From the NCBI RefSeq assembly GCF_900119165.1, contig NZ_FPJG01000006.1, positions 4,526,001 through 4,590,000 on the forward strand: a stretch of 64,000 bases of DNA, read 5' to 3'. Made by a program: the position numbers and the translations under genes. Within the stretch, counting starts at the first letter, position 1, and every line of letters begins with the position of its first letter. Shown in pieces: positions 43,627-52,015 of the stretch. Origin of the DNA: Amycolatopsis australiensis (GTDB lineage Bacteria; Actinomycetota; Actinomycetes; Mycobacteriales; Pseudonocardiaceae). The notes under the pieces were generated by a model. It searched no databases, was not told the origin of the DNA, and saw only the letters and a program-made list of their open reading frames with translations.

Positions 43627-44568
43627 TCAGGCGGGCGGGAGGACGACGACCTTGCCGTGCACCGTGCCTTCGGCGGCCCGGGCGTGCAGCGCCGCCAGCT
43701 CGGCCAGCGGCACCCGCTCCGCGACGTCGACGCGCAGCTCGCCGCGGTCGGCCAGCTCCACCAGCTTCGCCAGCTGGCGGGCGTCGCTGCGGACGAACAG
43801 GTCGATGCCGCGCACGCCGCGTTCCTCGTCGGACGGCGCCGGCATCCACACCGTGGTGTTCACGACGGCCCCGCCGGGACGCACCAGCGTGACCAGCGCG
43901 GCCAGTTCGGCCGGGTCGACCGGCGCGAGGTTGAGCACCAGGTCGACCGGCTCGGTCACCGCCGCGGTCACGCCGGTCGTGGTGTGGTCGACGACCTCGT
44001 CGGCGCCGGCCGCCCGCACCGCCTCGGCGCTGCGGGGGCTCGCGGTGGCGACGACGTGGGCACCGGCGCCCTTGGCGAGCTGCACGGCGTAGCCGCCGAC
44101 CGCGCCACCCGCGCCGTTGACCAGCACGCGTTGCCCGGCGGTCAGCTTCCCGTGGTCGAACAACGCCTGGTACGCGGTGAGGCCCACCACCGGCAGCGCG
44201 GCGGCGTCGGCCGGCGGGACGCTCCGCGGTGCCGCGGTCAGCACCTCGGCCGGTGCGAGGACGTACTGCGCGGCGGCGCCGGGCTTGTCCATCGGCAGGA
44301 AGCCGATCACCCGGTCGCCGGCCGCGAAGCCGTCGACGCCTTCGCCGAGCGCGTCGACCGTGCCGGCGACGTCGAGGCCGGGAGTGTGGGGAAGCTCGAC
44401 GGGGATCGGGCCCTGCATGAAGCCGCCGCGGATGTTTCCGTCGACGGAGTTGAACGACGTCGCGGCCACACGGATCCGGACCTGGCCGGCCGCGGGGACG
44501 GGCGGCTCGACGTCTTCGTAGCGCAGGACGCCGGGATCGCCGTACTCGTGGAAGCGCACTGCCTTCAT
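43627..44568 (-). CDS. Quinone oxidoreductase-like NADP-dependent reductase
   Basis: A 313-residue medium-chain reductase of the zinc-free quinone oxidoreductase type. MKAVRFHEYGDPGVLRYEDV at the start, LPHTPGLDVAGTVDALGEGV, VGLTAYQALFDHG and the Rossmann motif VNGAGGAVGGYAVQLAKG are present; the catalytic zinc cysteines of alcohol dehydrogenases are absent. The ATG at 44568 is taken rather than the frame's 44613, which lies in the operator. It is divergent from a MarR gene with three operator copies between, so it is probably induced when MarR binds an electrophile or phenolic compound. Confidence 0.92.
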   Translation of the reverse strand: MKAVRFHEYGDPGVLRYEDVEPPVPAAGQVRIRVAATSFNSVDGNIRGGFMQGPIPVELPHTPGLDVAGTVDALGEGVDGFAAGDRVIGFLPMDKPGAAAQYVLAPAEVLTAAPRSVPPADAAALPVVGLTAYQALFDHGKLTAGQRVLVNGAGGAVGGYAVQLAKGAGAHVVATASPRSAEAVRAAGADEVVDHTTTGVTAAVTEPVDLVLNLAPVDPAELAALVTLVRPGGAVVNTTVWMPAPSDEERGVRGIDLFVRSDARQLAKLVELADRGELRVDVAERVPLAELAALHARAAEGTVHGKVVVLPPA

Positions 44569-44594
44569 GGGAACGCTCGCTTTCGATGTCGTGC

Positions 44595-44683
44595 TGCTTC
44601 GAATTTGAAGCAACTGAGGTCACGCTACAGCTGCTTCAAATTCGAAGCAAGTGAGCTGCGACACGCTTCTTTGAATTCGAAGC
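44595..44683. promoter_or_regulatory. Three MarR-type operators between reductase and MarR gene
   Basis: TGCTTCGAATTTGAAGCA (44595-44612) and TGCTTCAAATTCGAAGCA (44632-44649) are near-perfect 18-bp palindromes with identical outer arms. A third, slightly longer copy has arms GCTTC (44665-44669) and GAAGC (44679-44683) around an AT-rich centre. All lie between the divergent starts at 44568 and 44698. AT-rich centres and these palindromes stand out in very GC-rich surroundings and are ideal MarR binding sites. Confidence 0.85.
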
Positions 44684-44697
44684 AGTAGGCTGCGGGC

Positions 44698-45201
44698 ATG
44701 CCTGACTCGCCGCCGTCGCTCGATGCCGTGCAGCTCGGTGCCTACTTCGACCTCATCGAGGTGACCAGCCTGCTCCGGCACGCGGTCGAGCAGCAGCTGC
44801 GCGAGGCGGGCGATCTCAGCTACGTGCAGTTCCAGCTGCTGGCCCGGCTCGGGGACTCGCCGACGGGCAGCCACCGGATGACCGACCTGGCCGACGGCGT
44901 GGTCTACAGCCGCAGCGGCCTGACCTACCAGGCGGGGCTGCTCGAGAAGACCGGCCTGGTCGTGCGGGCGCCTTCGGCGGACGACGAGCGGGGCATCACG
45001 GTCACCATCACCGACGCCGGGCGCGCGCTGCTCGCGCGGGTGCTGCCCGGGCACATCGAGGTGGTCAAGGGCCTGCTGTTCGAGCCGCTCTCGCGCGACG
45101 ACGTCAAGGCGCTCGCCACCCTGCTGGCGCCGGTGCGCGAGCACATGCGCTCGACGCCGCCTCGGTCGGCGGCGCCGCGGCGCCGCAAAGACCGAGGCTG
45201 A
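44698..45201 (+). CDS. MarR-family regulator
   Basis: A 167-residue winged-helix repressor. LSYVQFQLLARLGD is followed by MTDLADGVVYSRSGLTYQAG (recognition helix) and ADDERGITVTITDAGRALL (wing), the standard MarR layout. It starts 14 bp after the third operator copy and so is probably autoregulated, and it also controls the divergent quinone-oxidoreductase-like gene. Such pairs often respond to quinones, hypochlorite or aromatic compounds. There is a single cysteine-free core, so thiol sensing looks unlikely. Confidence 0.93.
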   Translation: MPDSPPSLDAVQLGAYFDLIEVTSLLRHAVEQQLREAGDLSYVQFQLLARLGDSPTGSHRMTDLADGVVYSRSGLTYQAGLLEKTGLVVRAPSADDERGITVTITDAGRALLARVLPGHIEVVKGLLFEPLSRDDVKALATLLAPVREHMRSTPPRSAAPRRRKDRG

Positions 45202-45210
45202 CGACGGCGG

Positions 45211-45858
45211 TCAGGGCGTCCAGGGGCCGATGCGGTCCAGGCGGCGGCGCTGCTGCTGCGCGGCGGCGGCGTCGAGCCCCTCGCCGCGGGCGGTGAGACG
45301 GCCGGCGACCGCGGCGCGGTGCTCGACCGGCTTGTGGTCGTCGTACTTGAACTTGGCCAGCACCTCGGTGACGGCCAGCCGGAGCCCGCGGATGCCGGGC
45401 AGCATCCGGCCGTAGGGCGGCTCGCCCACGGTCACCGGCGCGTGGTCGCCGCCGGGCTGGAAGTGGGCGAGCTGGCGGCGCAGGAGCTCGGCCTTGGCCG
45501 CCGGGTCGTCGACGATCTCCGCCCGGCAGGTGAACTGGACGGCCGCGTAGTAGCTGGTGGGGACGCCGTCGGTGGCCGGGGTGCCGGCCTTCGCGCGCCA
45601 GGTGCCGGGAACGAAGGCGTAGTCGCCGATGACCGTGAGGACGACGTGCGGGTCGCGCTCGATCGCCGCCCACACCGGGTTGGGCCGGGCGAGGTGGACC
45701 AGCAGGTGGCGGCCGTCGGCCACGAAATGGGTCGGGACGACCGCGGGTGGCCTGCCGGGCAGCCCGTTGACGCTCAGCTGCCCGAAGTCGTGCCCCTCGG
45801 CGAGCCACGTCTGCCATTCGGCGTCGTCCAGGCCGGCGTCCCAGGGCTGGACCCACAT
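45211..45858 (-). CDS. PaiB-type FMN-binding protein
   Basis: A 215-residue member of the PaiB family (FMN-binding negative transcriptional regulator or protease synthase regulator in Bacillus). LSVNGLPGRPPAVVPTHFVA, LLVHLARPNPVWAAI, SYYAAVQFTCRAEIVDDPAA and YGRMLPGIRGLRLAVTEVLAKFKYDDHK are typical blocks. It converges on the MarR gene and is divergent from an XRE-cupin regulator, with a perfect palindrome between the two starts. Actinobacterial members may act as flavin- or heme-binding enzymes rather than as regulators. Confidence 0.88.
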   Translation of the reverse strand: MWVQPWDAGLDDAEWQTWLAEGHDFGQLSVNGLPGRPPAVVPTHFVADGRHLLVHLARPNPVWAAIERDPHVVLTVIGDYAFVPGTWRAKAGTPATDGVPTSYYAAVQFTCRAEIVDDPAAKAELLRRQLAHFQPGGDHAPVTVGEPPYGRMLPGIRGLRLAVTEVLAKFKYDDHKPVEHRAAVAGRLTARGEGLDAAAAQQQRRRLDRIGPWTP

Positions 45859-45896
45859 GCGGTGCTCCTCGCCGTCGGTTTATCGGAACGACTGTA

Positions 45897-45911
45897 CGGT
45901 ACATTGTACCG
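45897..45911. promoter_or_regulatory. Palindrome between PaiB and XRE-cupin genes
   Basis: CGGTAC-ATT-GTACCG is a perfect 15-bp palindrome midway between the divergent starts at 45858 and 45931. It is a good candidate operator for the XRE-cupin regulator, repressing itself and the PaiB gene. Confidence 0.6.
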
Positions 45912-45930
45912 ACCAAGACGGAGGAGCGGG

Positions 45931-46515
45931 ATGGTCGAGACGGCGGCGGCGCTGCGGACGGTCGCGCACAACGTCCGGGCCGCCCGCACCCGCGCGGGCC
46001 TGACCCTCGACGAGCTCAGCCGGCGCGCCCGGGTCAGCAAGGGGGCGCTGGTGGGCCTGGAGAAGGCCCAGGGCAACCCCAACCTCGCCACGCTCGTCCG
46101 CCTCGCGGACACGCTCGGCGTCTCGGTGTCCGCCCTGCTGCAGGGGCCGCCCGAAGGCCGGGTGCGGATCGTCGCCGCGTCCGCCGCCGCTCCACTGTGG
46201 ACGGGTGAGCAGGGGAGCGAAGCCCGGCTCGTCCTGACGACCGCCGGCCCGGCACCCGCCGAGGTCTGGCGCTGGCGCCTGGAGCCGGGCGAGGAGTACC
46301 CCAGCCACCCGCACCAGGCCGGCGTGGTGGAGACCCTCAGCGTCACGGCCGGGCGGATGGTGCTGGTGGTCGACGGCGCCGAGTACGCCGTCGAAGCGGG
46401 GCAGACGGCCACGTTCGACGGCGACGCCCCGCACGCCTACCGCGGCGCGGGCACCGCGTCCTGCGACTTCGTCATGACGGTCCACCTCCCGCCGGGACCC
46501 GCTCCGGCGGGCTGA
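45931..46515 (+). CDS. XRE-family regulator with cupin sensor domain
   Basis: A 194-residue regulator. The N-terminal helix-turn-helix is VRAARTRAGLTLDELSRRAR and VSKGALVGLEKAQGNPNLAT, followed by a cupin barrel with HPHQAGVVETLSVTAGRMVL and EAGQTATFDGDAPHAYRG. This two-domain design usually senses a small metabolite and represses nearby genes. The ATG at 45931 follows GGAGGAGC; the longer frame from 45319 is antisense to PaiB. It probably controls the divergent PaiB gene through the palindrome at 45897-45911. Confidence 0.92.
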   Translation: MVETAAALRTVAHNVRAARTRAGLTLDELSRRARVSKGALVGLEKAQGNPNLATLVRLADTLGVSVSALLQGPPEGRVRIVAASAAAPLWTGEQGSEARLVLTTAGPAPAEVWRWRLEPGEEYPSHPHQAGVVETLSVTAGRMVLVVDGAEYAVEAGQTATFDGDAPHAYRGAGTASCDFVMTVHLPPGPAPAG

Positions 46516-46600
46516 GCGCGTTCCGTCCGCGGCGACGGATTTCCGGGGGCCCGGGTGTCTCTACTCGGACGACAACCCGCGCCCGCGCCTGGAGGTGCCG

Positions 46601-47596
46601 ATGACGGTCCCCGGAATCGAAGAATTCACCGAGCTCACCGGCCGCTACCGGCCCGAGCTGCTCGCGCACTGCTACCGCATGCTCGGCTCGCCGCACGAGG
46701 CCGAAGACCTCGTCCAGGAGACCTACCTGCGGGCCTGGCGCTACTACGACCGGTTCGAGGGCCGGTCGTCGGTCCGCCTCTGGCTCTACCAGATCGCGAC
46801 CAGCGTCTGCCTGAACGCGATCCGGACGCGGAAGCGCCGTCCGCTGCCGTCGGGGCTGGGCGCCCCGGCCGAAACCGCCACCGGCACGCTCGCTCCGGCC
46901 GGTCCGGACGTCCCGTGGCGGCAACCGGCTCCGGACAGCCTGTTCACCGGCTCGACCGGCGGCCCCGCCACCGTCGTGGCCCGGCGTGACGGGCTGAGAC
47001 TCGCGTTCGTCGCCGCGCTGCAGCACCTTTCCGCCCGGCAGCGCGCGGTGCTGATCCTGCGGGACGTCCTCGGCTGGAGCGCGAACGAGGTCGCCGAGAT
47101 CCTGGACACCACCGGCACGGCCGTGCACAGCGCCCTGCAGCGCGCCCGCAGCCGGCTCGCGGACGTCAGCCCGAGCGAGGACGACCTCGCCGAGCCGCCG
47201 GCCCCCGAGCTGCGGAAGCTGCTCGACCGATACGTGTCGGCGTTCGAACGCGCCGACGTCGCCGCGCTCGCCGGCCTGCTCAGGCTCGACGTCGAACTGG
47301 AGATGCCGCCGGTGCCCACGTGGTTCACCGGCCGGGCCGCGGTCACCGAGTTCCTCGCCGGCGCGGTGCTGCACACCCCGGGCAGCCTGCGCCTGATCCC
47401 CGCTCGCGCCAACGCGTCGCCGGCCTTCGCGGTGTACGCCCGCGCCGACGACGGCAGCTTCCGGCCCTACGGCGTCCAGGTGCTGTCCCTGATCGGCGGC
47501 CGCGTCGCCCGCGTTTCCGCCTTCATCGACCCCGGCCTGGTCACGGTGTTCGGGCTGCCGGACAGTCTCGGCGCGCGTCCCGCCGGCCGGGCCTAG
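46601..47596 (+). CDS. ECF sigma factor with SnoaL-like C-terminal domain
   Basis: A 331-residue sigma-70 family factor of the SigX5/SigJ-like type. Region 2 (residues about 10-75) reads PELLAHCYRMLGSPHEAEDLVQETYLRAWRYY in blocks, and region 4 (about 120-165) LSARQRAVLILRDVLGWSAN then TGTAVHSALQRARSRL. From about residue 190 an NTF2/SnoaL-like domain follows (WFTGRAAVTEFLAG, RVSAFIDPGLVTVFGLP), which in such factors controls activity instead of a separate anti-sigma factor. The ATG at 46601 has GGAGG seven bases upstream and is preferred over the GTG at 46595. The SDR gene follows 47 bp later and may be in its unit. Confidence 0.92.
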   Translation: MTVPGIEEFTELTGRYRPELLAHCYRMLGSPHEAEDLVQETYLRAWRYYDRFEGRSSVRLWLYQIATSVCLNAIRTRKRRPLPSGLGAPAETATGTLAPAGPDVPWRQPAPDSLFTGSTGGPATVVARRDGLRLAFVAALQHLSARQRAVLILRDVLGWSANEVAEILDTTGTAVHSALQRARSRLADVSPSEDDLAEPPAPELRKLLDRYVSAFERADVAALAGLLRLDVELEMPPVPTWFTGRAAVTEFLAGAVLHTPGSLRLIPARANASPAFAVYARADDGSFRPYGVQVLSLIGGRVARVSAFIDPGLVTVFGLPDSLGARPAGRA

Positions 47597-47643
47597 CGGC
47601 CCTTCCTGTTCCTTCCGAAAAAACCGAAAGAGGAGATCACACC

Positions 47644-48372
47644 ATGGTGGAAATCGCGGGCAAGACCGTTCTGGTGACCGGCGCCAACCGGGGCATCGGA
47701 CGCGCCTTGGTCGACGAAGCGGTGAGCCGGGGAGCGGCGCGGGTCTATGCCGCGTCCCGCACACCTCTCGGCTATTCCGGTCCGGCCATCACGCCCCTGA
47801 CATTGGACGTCACGGACGCGGAACAGATCCGCACCGCGGCCGACGCCGTCGAATCCCTCGACATCCTCGTCAACAACGCCGGCATCGCGGCGTACGACGA
47901 CTTGACCGACCGCGCCGTGATCGACCGGCACCTGGCGGTCAACGTTTTCGGGTTGTACGACGTCACGCGGGCTTTCCTGCCGCTGCTGACCCGGACGGGC
48001 GGTGCCGTGGTGAACAACCTTTCGGTGAACGCCTTCGCGCCCCTGCCGCTGATTCCGGCCTATTCGATCTCGAAGGCGGCGGCGTTTTCCCTCACGCAGT
48101 CGTGGCGGTCGATCCTGGCGCGCCAAGGCGTGCGCGTGCACGCCGTCCTCACCGGAATCGTGGACACCGACATGTCCCGCGGGGTGGACCTGCCCAAGGC
48201 GGCACCGGAATCCGTCGCGCGGAGCGTTTTCGACGGCGTCGAAAAAGGTGAGGACGACATCTTCCCCGACCCCATGGCCGCCACCCAGGCCGAAAGCTGG
48301 CTCGGCGGGGCGGCGAAGGAACTCGAACGGCAGTACGCGGCCGTCGCCGAAGGCGTGTGGCGGCAAGGGTGA
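47644..48372 (+). CDS. SDR-family oxidoreductase
   Basis: A 242-residue classical short-chain dehydrogenase. The cofactor motif TGANRGIGRA, LVNNAGIAAYD, the catalytic Ser in NNLSVNAFAPLP and the YSISKAA Tyr-Lys pair are present. It starts after AAAGAGGAG, 47 bp behind the ECF sigma gene, so both may be transcribed together. It converges on a LysR gene. The substrate (alcohol or ketone) cannot be told from sequence. Confidence 0.93.
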   Translation: MVEIAGKTVLVTGANRGIGRALVDEAVSRGAARVYAASRTPLGYSGPAITPLTLDVTDAEQIRTAADAVESLDILVNNAGIAAYDDLTDRAVIDRHLAVNVFGLYDVTRAFLPLLTRTGGAVVNNLSVNAFAPLPLIPAYSISKAAAFSLTQSWRSILARQGVRVHAVLTGIVDTDMSRGVDLPKAAPESVARSVFDGVEKGEDDIFPDPMAATQAESWLGGAAKELERQYAAVAEGVWRQG

Positions 48373-48381
48373 CGACCGCCG

Positions 48382-49260
48382 TCACGGCCGGTATTCGGCG
48401 GCGGCCGACCGAAGAGCCTGCACGAGCCCGGCGGGCGCCGACCGGGTGACCAGCGTCGTGGGCACGGTGATCGCCGGGTCCGGGCGCCGGAAGGCCACCC
48501 GGCGGGCCGGGGTGTGCGCGGCGACGTCGGCGTAGACCAGCGTCCAGCACCGCCCGCCGGCGACGGGCCCGGCCAGGAGGTCCTGCAGGTTCGTGAACGG
48601 CGGACCGGTGAGTGGCCGGAATCCCGCCCGGACACAGGCATCGGCGATCAGCCGCGCGACCCCGGCCGCCGTGCCGGCCGGGGCCAGCGCCGCCGGCAGG
48701 TCGGCGAGGACGGCCAGCGGCACCACGGACTCGGCCGCCGCGGGATGGCTCGCGGGCAACGCCACGACCAGATCGGCGTCCCACAACGGAAGCACGGACA
48801 GGCCGTCCGTGTCGCGCGGGGCCCGCACGAAGGCCGCGTCGAGGTCACCCCGGCGGACCGCGTCGAGCTTGTCGCCGGTGTTCGCGGCGCTGAGGTCGAC
48901 GCGCGCTTCGGGATGCCGTTCGGCGAGGACCGCCAGGATGCCTTCGAGGTGCCGGCCCAGGCCTTCGCTGGTCCCGACGCGCAGCGTCCGCCGCTCGCCC
49001 GCCGCGAGATCGGCGGCGGCGCCGCGGGCCGCGGTCACGGCGGCGAGCACGGATCGGGCGTGCGGCAGGAAAGCGGCGCCCGCGCCGGTCAGTTCCACCT
49101 GGCGGGGACGGCGGTCGAACAGGATGAGGCCCAGCTCGCGTTCCAGCCGCTTGACCTGCTGGCTGATCGCGGACTGGACGATGTGCAACGTCTCGGCGGC
49201 GCGGGCGAAGCCGCCTTCGTCGACCACCGCGACGAAGTATTCCAGCTGCCGGAGCTCCAC
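48382..49260 (-). CDS. LysR-family regulator
   Basis: A 292-residue LysR-type regulator. The N-terminal LRQLEYFVAVVDEGGFARAA and IVQSAISQQVKRLERELGL helix-turn-helix is followed by a periplasmic-binding-like effector domain (LRVGTSEGLGRHLEGILAVL; DLVVALPASHP). The GTG at 49260 begins the conserved first helix; the longer frame to 50136 is antisense over the next gene. It is divergent from the zinc-binding dehydrogenase-like gene at 49381, its probable target. Confidence 0.93.
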   Translation of the reverse strand: MELRQLEYFVAVVDEGGFARAAETLHIVQSAISQQVKRLERELGLILFDRRPRQVELTGAGAAFLPHARSVLAAVTAARGAAADLAAGERRTLRVGTSEGLGRHLEGILAVLAERHPEARVDLSAANTGDKLDAVRRGDLDAAFVRAPRDTDGLSVLPLWDADLVVALPASHPAAAESVVPLAVLADLPAALAPAGTAAGVARLIADACVRAGFRPLTGPPFTNLQDLLAGPVAGGRCWTLVYADVAAHTPARRVAFRRPDPAITVPTTLVTRSAPAGLVQALRSAAAEYRP

Positions 49261-49380
49261 CCGCGGTCCTTTCCGTCCTATCGCGATCCAAGATAGCTGG
49301 CGTCGCGTTCCGGTCCTGGTTCGCGGCCGGGGCACCGGCTTGACTTCGAGGCAAACAACGGTGAACGAAGGAGAAAAGCC

Positions 49381-50457
49381 ATGCGGGCCTTGATGATCGT
49401 CGACGGCGAAGCCGGGCGGCTGGCGATGCGGGACGTCGAGCCGCCCGAGCCCGCCGGCGGCGAGGCCCTCGTCGCGGTGGCCGCGTCCAGCGTCAACCGG
49501 GGCGAGCTGAGCCTGATCGCCCGGCGCCCGGCCGGCTGGCGGCCGGGCCAGGACGTGGCGGGCGTGGTGCTCGAGCCCGCGGCCGACGGCTCGGGACCGG
49601 CCGCCGGCACCCGCGTCGCCGGGCTGGCCGACCAGGGCGCGTGGTCGGCGCAGGTGGCCGTGCCCGCCGACCGGCTCGTCGAGCTGCCGCCGTCGGTGAC
49701 CGCCGAGCAGGCCGTGACGCTGCCGCTCGCCGGGGTCACGGCGTTGCGGACGCTGCGGCTGGGCGGTCCGCTGGCGGGCCGTTCCGTGCTGGTCACCGGC
49801 GCCGCCGGCGGTCTCGGGACGCTCCAGGTGCAGCTGGCCGTGGCCGCCGGCGCGCACGTCACCGCCGTGTCGTCCCGGCCGGAAGCGGCGGCGGCACTGG
49901 CGGAACTGGGCGTGCCGGAGGTCGTCGCCGACATCGCCGACGCGACGGGACCGTACGACGTGATCGCCGAGTCGGTCGGCGGCCGCAGCCTCGCGGCCGC
50001 GATCCGGGCCGTGGCGCCCGGCGGCACGATCGTCGTGCTGGGCAACAGCTCGGGGGAGCCGACGCCGGTCAGCCTGTACGACTTCATCGGTCACGAGGAC
50101 GCCCGGCTCCAGACCTACTTCAGCTACGCCGACCACGAAGGCGTGGCCGGGGACCTGGCCACGCTGGTCGGCCTGGTCGCCGACGGCGGGCTCGTCCCGC
50201 GGATCGGGCTCGCCGAGCCGTGGGAACGGTTCCCGTCCGCGCTCGCGGCGGTGCGGGACCGGACGGTCACCGGCAAGGTCGTGCTGCGGATCGCCGGCTC
50301 ACGCCGGTTCGTCACGGCACGTCCACCACGACCTTGCCCACCGCGCCGCCGTCGACGGCCCGGTGGGCGTCGGCGGTGCGCTCCAGCGGGAACCGGAGCA
50401 GCGGCAGCCCGTGTGCTTCGCCGACGGGCAGGGCGCCGTCGGCCACCGCGTCGCTGA
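49381..50457 (+). CDS. Quinone oxidoreductase-like reductase with run-on C-terminus
   Basis: A medium-chain reductase: RALMIVDGEAGRLAMRDVEP, RPGQDVAGVVLEPA, LPLAGVTALRTLRLGG and VTGAAGGLGTLQVQLAV (Rossmann). The family normally ends at about residue 306 (TGKVVLRIAG). Here no stop follows and the frame runs 52 residues further as an Arg/Pro-rich tail, 146 bp of it antisense to the convergent gene ending at 50312. Either the native stop was lost or a frameshift or error is present. It is divergent from a LysR gene that probably controls it. Confidence 0.85.
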   Translation: MRALMIVDGEAGRLAMRDVEPPEPAGGEALVAVAASSVNRGELSLIARRPAGWRPGQDVAGVVLEPAADGSGPAAGTRVAGLADQGAWSAQVAVPADRLVELPPSVTAEQAVTLPLAGVTALRTLRLGGPLAGRSVLVTGAAGGLGTLQVQLAVAAGAHVTAVSSRPEAAAALAELGVPEVVADIADATGPYDVIAESVGGRSLAAAIRAVAPGGTIVVLGNSSGEPTPVSLYDFIGHEDARLQTYFSYADHEGVAGDLATLVGLVADGGLVPRIGLAEPWERFPSALAAVRDRTVTGKVVLRIAGSRRFVTARPPRPCPPRRRRRPGGRRRCAPAGTGAAAARVLRRRAGRRRPPRR

Positions 50458-51328
50458 CGGCTTCGACGGCCGCCGAGCGGGCCCGGGGTCCGGCCGTGTG
50501 GAGCACGATGAACTGGAAGCGGGTGTTGCGCACCAGGTGCTGCCGCACGTCCAGCTCGACCGGCCGGTCACCTTGGTTGGCGTAGACGGAAATCGTGCCC
50601 CGGGACCGGAGCACGGCGAAGTCGAGTGCGAGGTTCGCGCCGAGCGCGACTTCGGCGACGACGTCGACGCCGCCGGGGGCGATTTCGCGAATCGCCGCCG
50701 CGGGATCGCCCTCGCGGTAGTTCACGACGTGGTGGGCGCCCGCGGCGGTGGCCAGCACGGACTTCGCCGCGTTGCTGACGGTGCCGATGACGGTCGCGCC
50801 GGCCCAGCGGGCGAGCTGGATCACCGCGTGCCCGACCGCGCCGGCCCCGCCCGCGGCCAGCACCACCTTGCCTTCGAGGGCACCGGGCCGCAGCCGGCCG
50901 GGGCCGTCCTCGGCGACGGTCAGCGCGCGGTGCGCGGTCAGCGCCGGGACGCCGAGGGCGGCACCGACGTCGAACCCGGCGGCGCCGGGCAGGGGAACGG
51001 CCTGGTCGGCCGGGACCACGGTGAACTCCGCGGCGGTGCCGGTGGGGCGTCCGGCGGCGGCCAGGAACACCCAGACCCGCTCGCCGATCCGGCTCCGGTC
51101 GACGCCCTCGCCGGCGGCGTCGATCACCCCGGCGCCGTCGTGGTGCGGCGTGACGTCCGGGAAGGTCTTCGCGTGGCCGTCGCCGGCGCGGGCCTGCCCG
51201 TCGGTCGGGTTGACGCCGGAGACGGCGATCCGCACGCGGACCTCGCCGGGGCCGGGCACGAGCGGGTCGCGGTCGACCAGCCGGAGCACCTCGGGGCCGC
51301 CGGTTTCGCGGTACATGATGGCTTTCAC
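50312..51328 (-). CDS. NADPH:quinone reductase-like zinc-binding dehydrogenase homologue
   Basis: A 338-residue medium-chain reductase. MKAIMYRETGGPEVLRLVDR at the start (GTG), PHHDGAGVIDAAGEGV, VPALTAHRALTV, and AAGGAGAVGHAVIQLARWAG as the Rossmann motif; the end GKVVVDVP is normal for the family. It is divergent from a TetR gene with a perfect operator between them, so it is probably under that repressor. Its 3' end overlaps the run-on tail of the opposite gene. Confidence 0.92.
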   Translation of the reverse strand: MKAIMYRETGGPEVLRLVDRDPLVPGPGEVRVRIAVSGVNPTDGQARAGDGHAKTFPDVTPHHDGAGVIDAAGEGVDRSRIGERVWVFLAAAGRPTGTAAEFTVVPADQAVPLPGAAGFDVGAALGVPALTAHRALTVAEDGPGRLRPGALEGKVVLAAGGAGAVGHAVIQLARWAGATVIGTVSNAAKSVLATAAGAHHVVNYREGDPAAAIREIAPGGVDVVAEVALGANLALDFAVLRSRGTISVYANQGDRPVELDVRQHLVRNTRFQFIVLHTAGPRARSAAVEAVSDAVADGALPVGEAHGLPLLRFPLERTADAHRAVDGGAVGKVVVDVP

Positions 51329-51346
51329 GCCGCCACCCTACGACGT

Positions 51347-51378
51347 CTGACTGACAGATTTCAAATTTTGTCAGTCAG
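51347..51378. promoter_or_regulatory. TetR operator
   Basis: CTGACTGACA (51347-51356) and TGTCAGTCAG (51369-51378) are perfect 10-bp inverted repeats around an AT-rich 12-bp centre (GATTTCAAATTT). The element lies between the divergent starts at 51328 and 51428 and is an ideal TetR-family operator; tandem CTGA/TCAG half-units suggest binding of two dimers. Confidence 0.8.
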
Positions 51379-51427
51379 TACGTCGCCGGTAGAGTGTGCG
51401 GGCAACCGGAGCAGTGAAGGAGCGCCG

Positions 51428-52015
51428 ATGCGCGGGGAGCCGCTCGACGCGGAGACGATCGTGTCGGTCACCGAGGAGGTGCTGCGCCGGCACGGGCCGC
51501 AGAAGACCACGGTGCTGGACGTCGCGCGGCTGCTCGGCGTGAGCCACGGCAGCGTGTACCGCCACTTCCCGACCAAGGCGGCGTTGCGGGAGGCGGTCAT
51601 CCGGCGGTGGCTCGACCGCGTGCGCGACGAACTCGCCGAGGCTGTCCGGCCGCCGGGCCTGACCCCGGCCGAGCGGCTGCGGAGCCTGCTCACCACCATG
51701 TTCCGGACGAAGTGGGCGAAGGCGCGCGAAGACCCGGAGCTGTTCGCCACGTTCCGCGTGCTGGCGGAGGAACACAGCGCCGTCTCCGCCGCGCACGTCG
51801 AGCACCTGCTCGGCGAGATCCGCGCCATCGTCGCGGACGGCATCGCCGCCGGGGACTTCGCGCCCGGCGAGCCCGCCGTGATCGCCCGGGCGATCCTCGA
51901 CGCGACCACCCGGTTCCACGACCCGTCGCACGCCGCGGAGTGGGCGTCGCCGGATCTCGAAGCCGGGTCGGCGGCCGTGGTTGCCCTGGTTCTCGACGGC
52001 GTCCGGGCGCGCTGA
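51428..52015 (+). CDS. TetR-family regulator
   Basis: A 195-residue TetR-type repressor. IVSVTEEVLRRHGPQKTTVL and VARLLGVSHGSVYRHFPTKA form the DNA-binding domain; the C-terminal part is helical with AEWASPDLEAGSAAVVALVL. The ATG at 51428 follows GAAGGAG. It is divergent from the quinone-reductase-like gene, and the perfect palindrome between them is its probable operator. Confidence 0.93.
   Translation: MRGEPLDAETIVSVTEEVLRRHGPQKTTVLDVARLLGVSHGSVYRHFPTKAALREAVIRRWLDRVRDELAEAVRPPGLTPAERLRSLLTTMFRTKWAKAREDPELFATFRVLAEEHSAVSAAHVEHLLGEIRAIVADGIAAGDFAPGEPAVIARAILDATTRFHDPSHAAEWASPDLEAGSAAVVALVLDGVRAR

Noticed and set aside
45319..45930. Long N-terminal extension of the XRE-cupin regulator
   Set aside because: It is antisense over the PaiB gene; the ATG at 45931 has a ribosome site and begins the helix-turn-helix.
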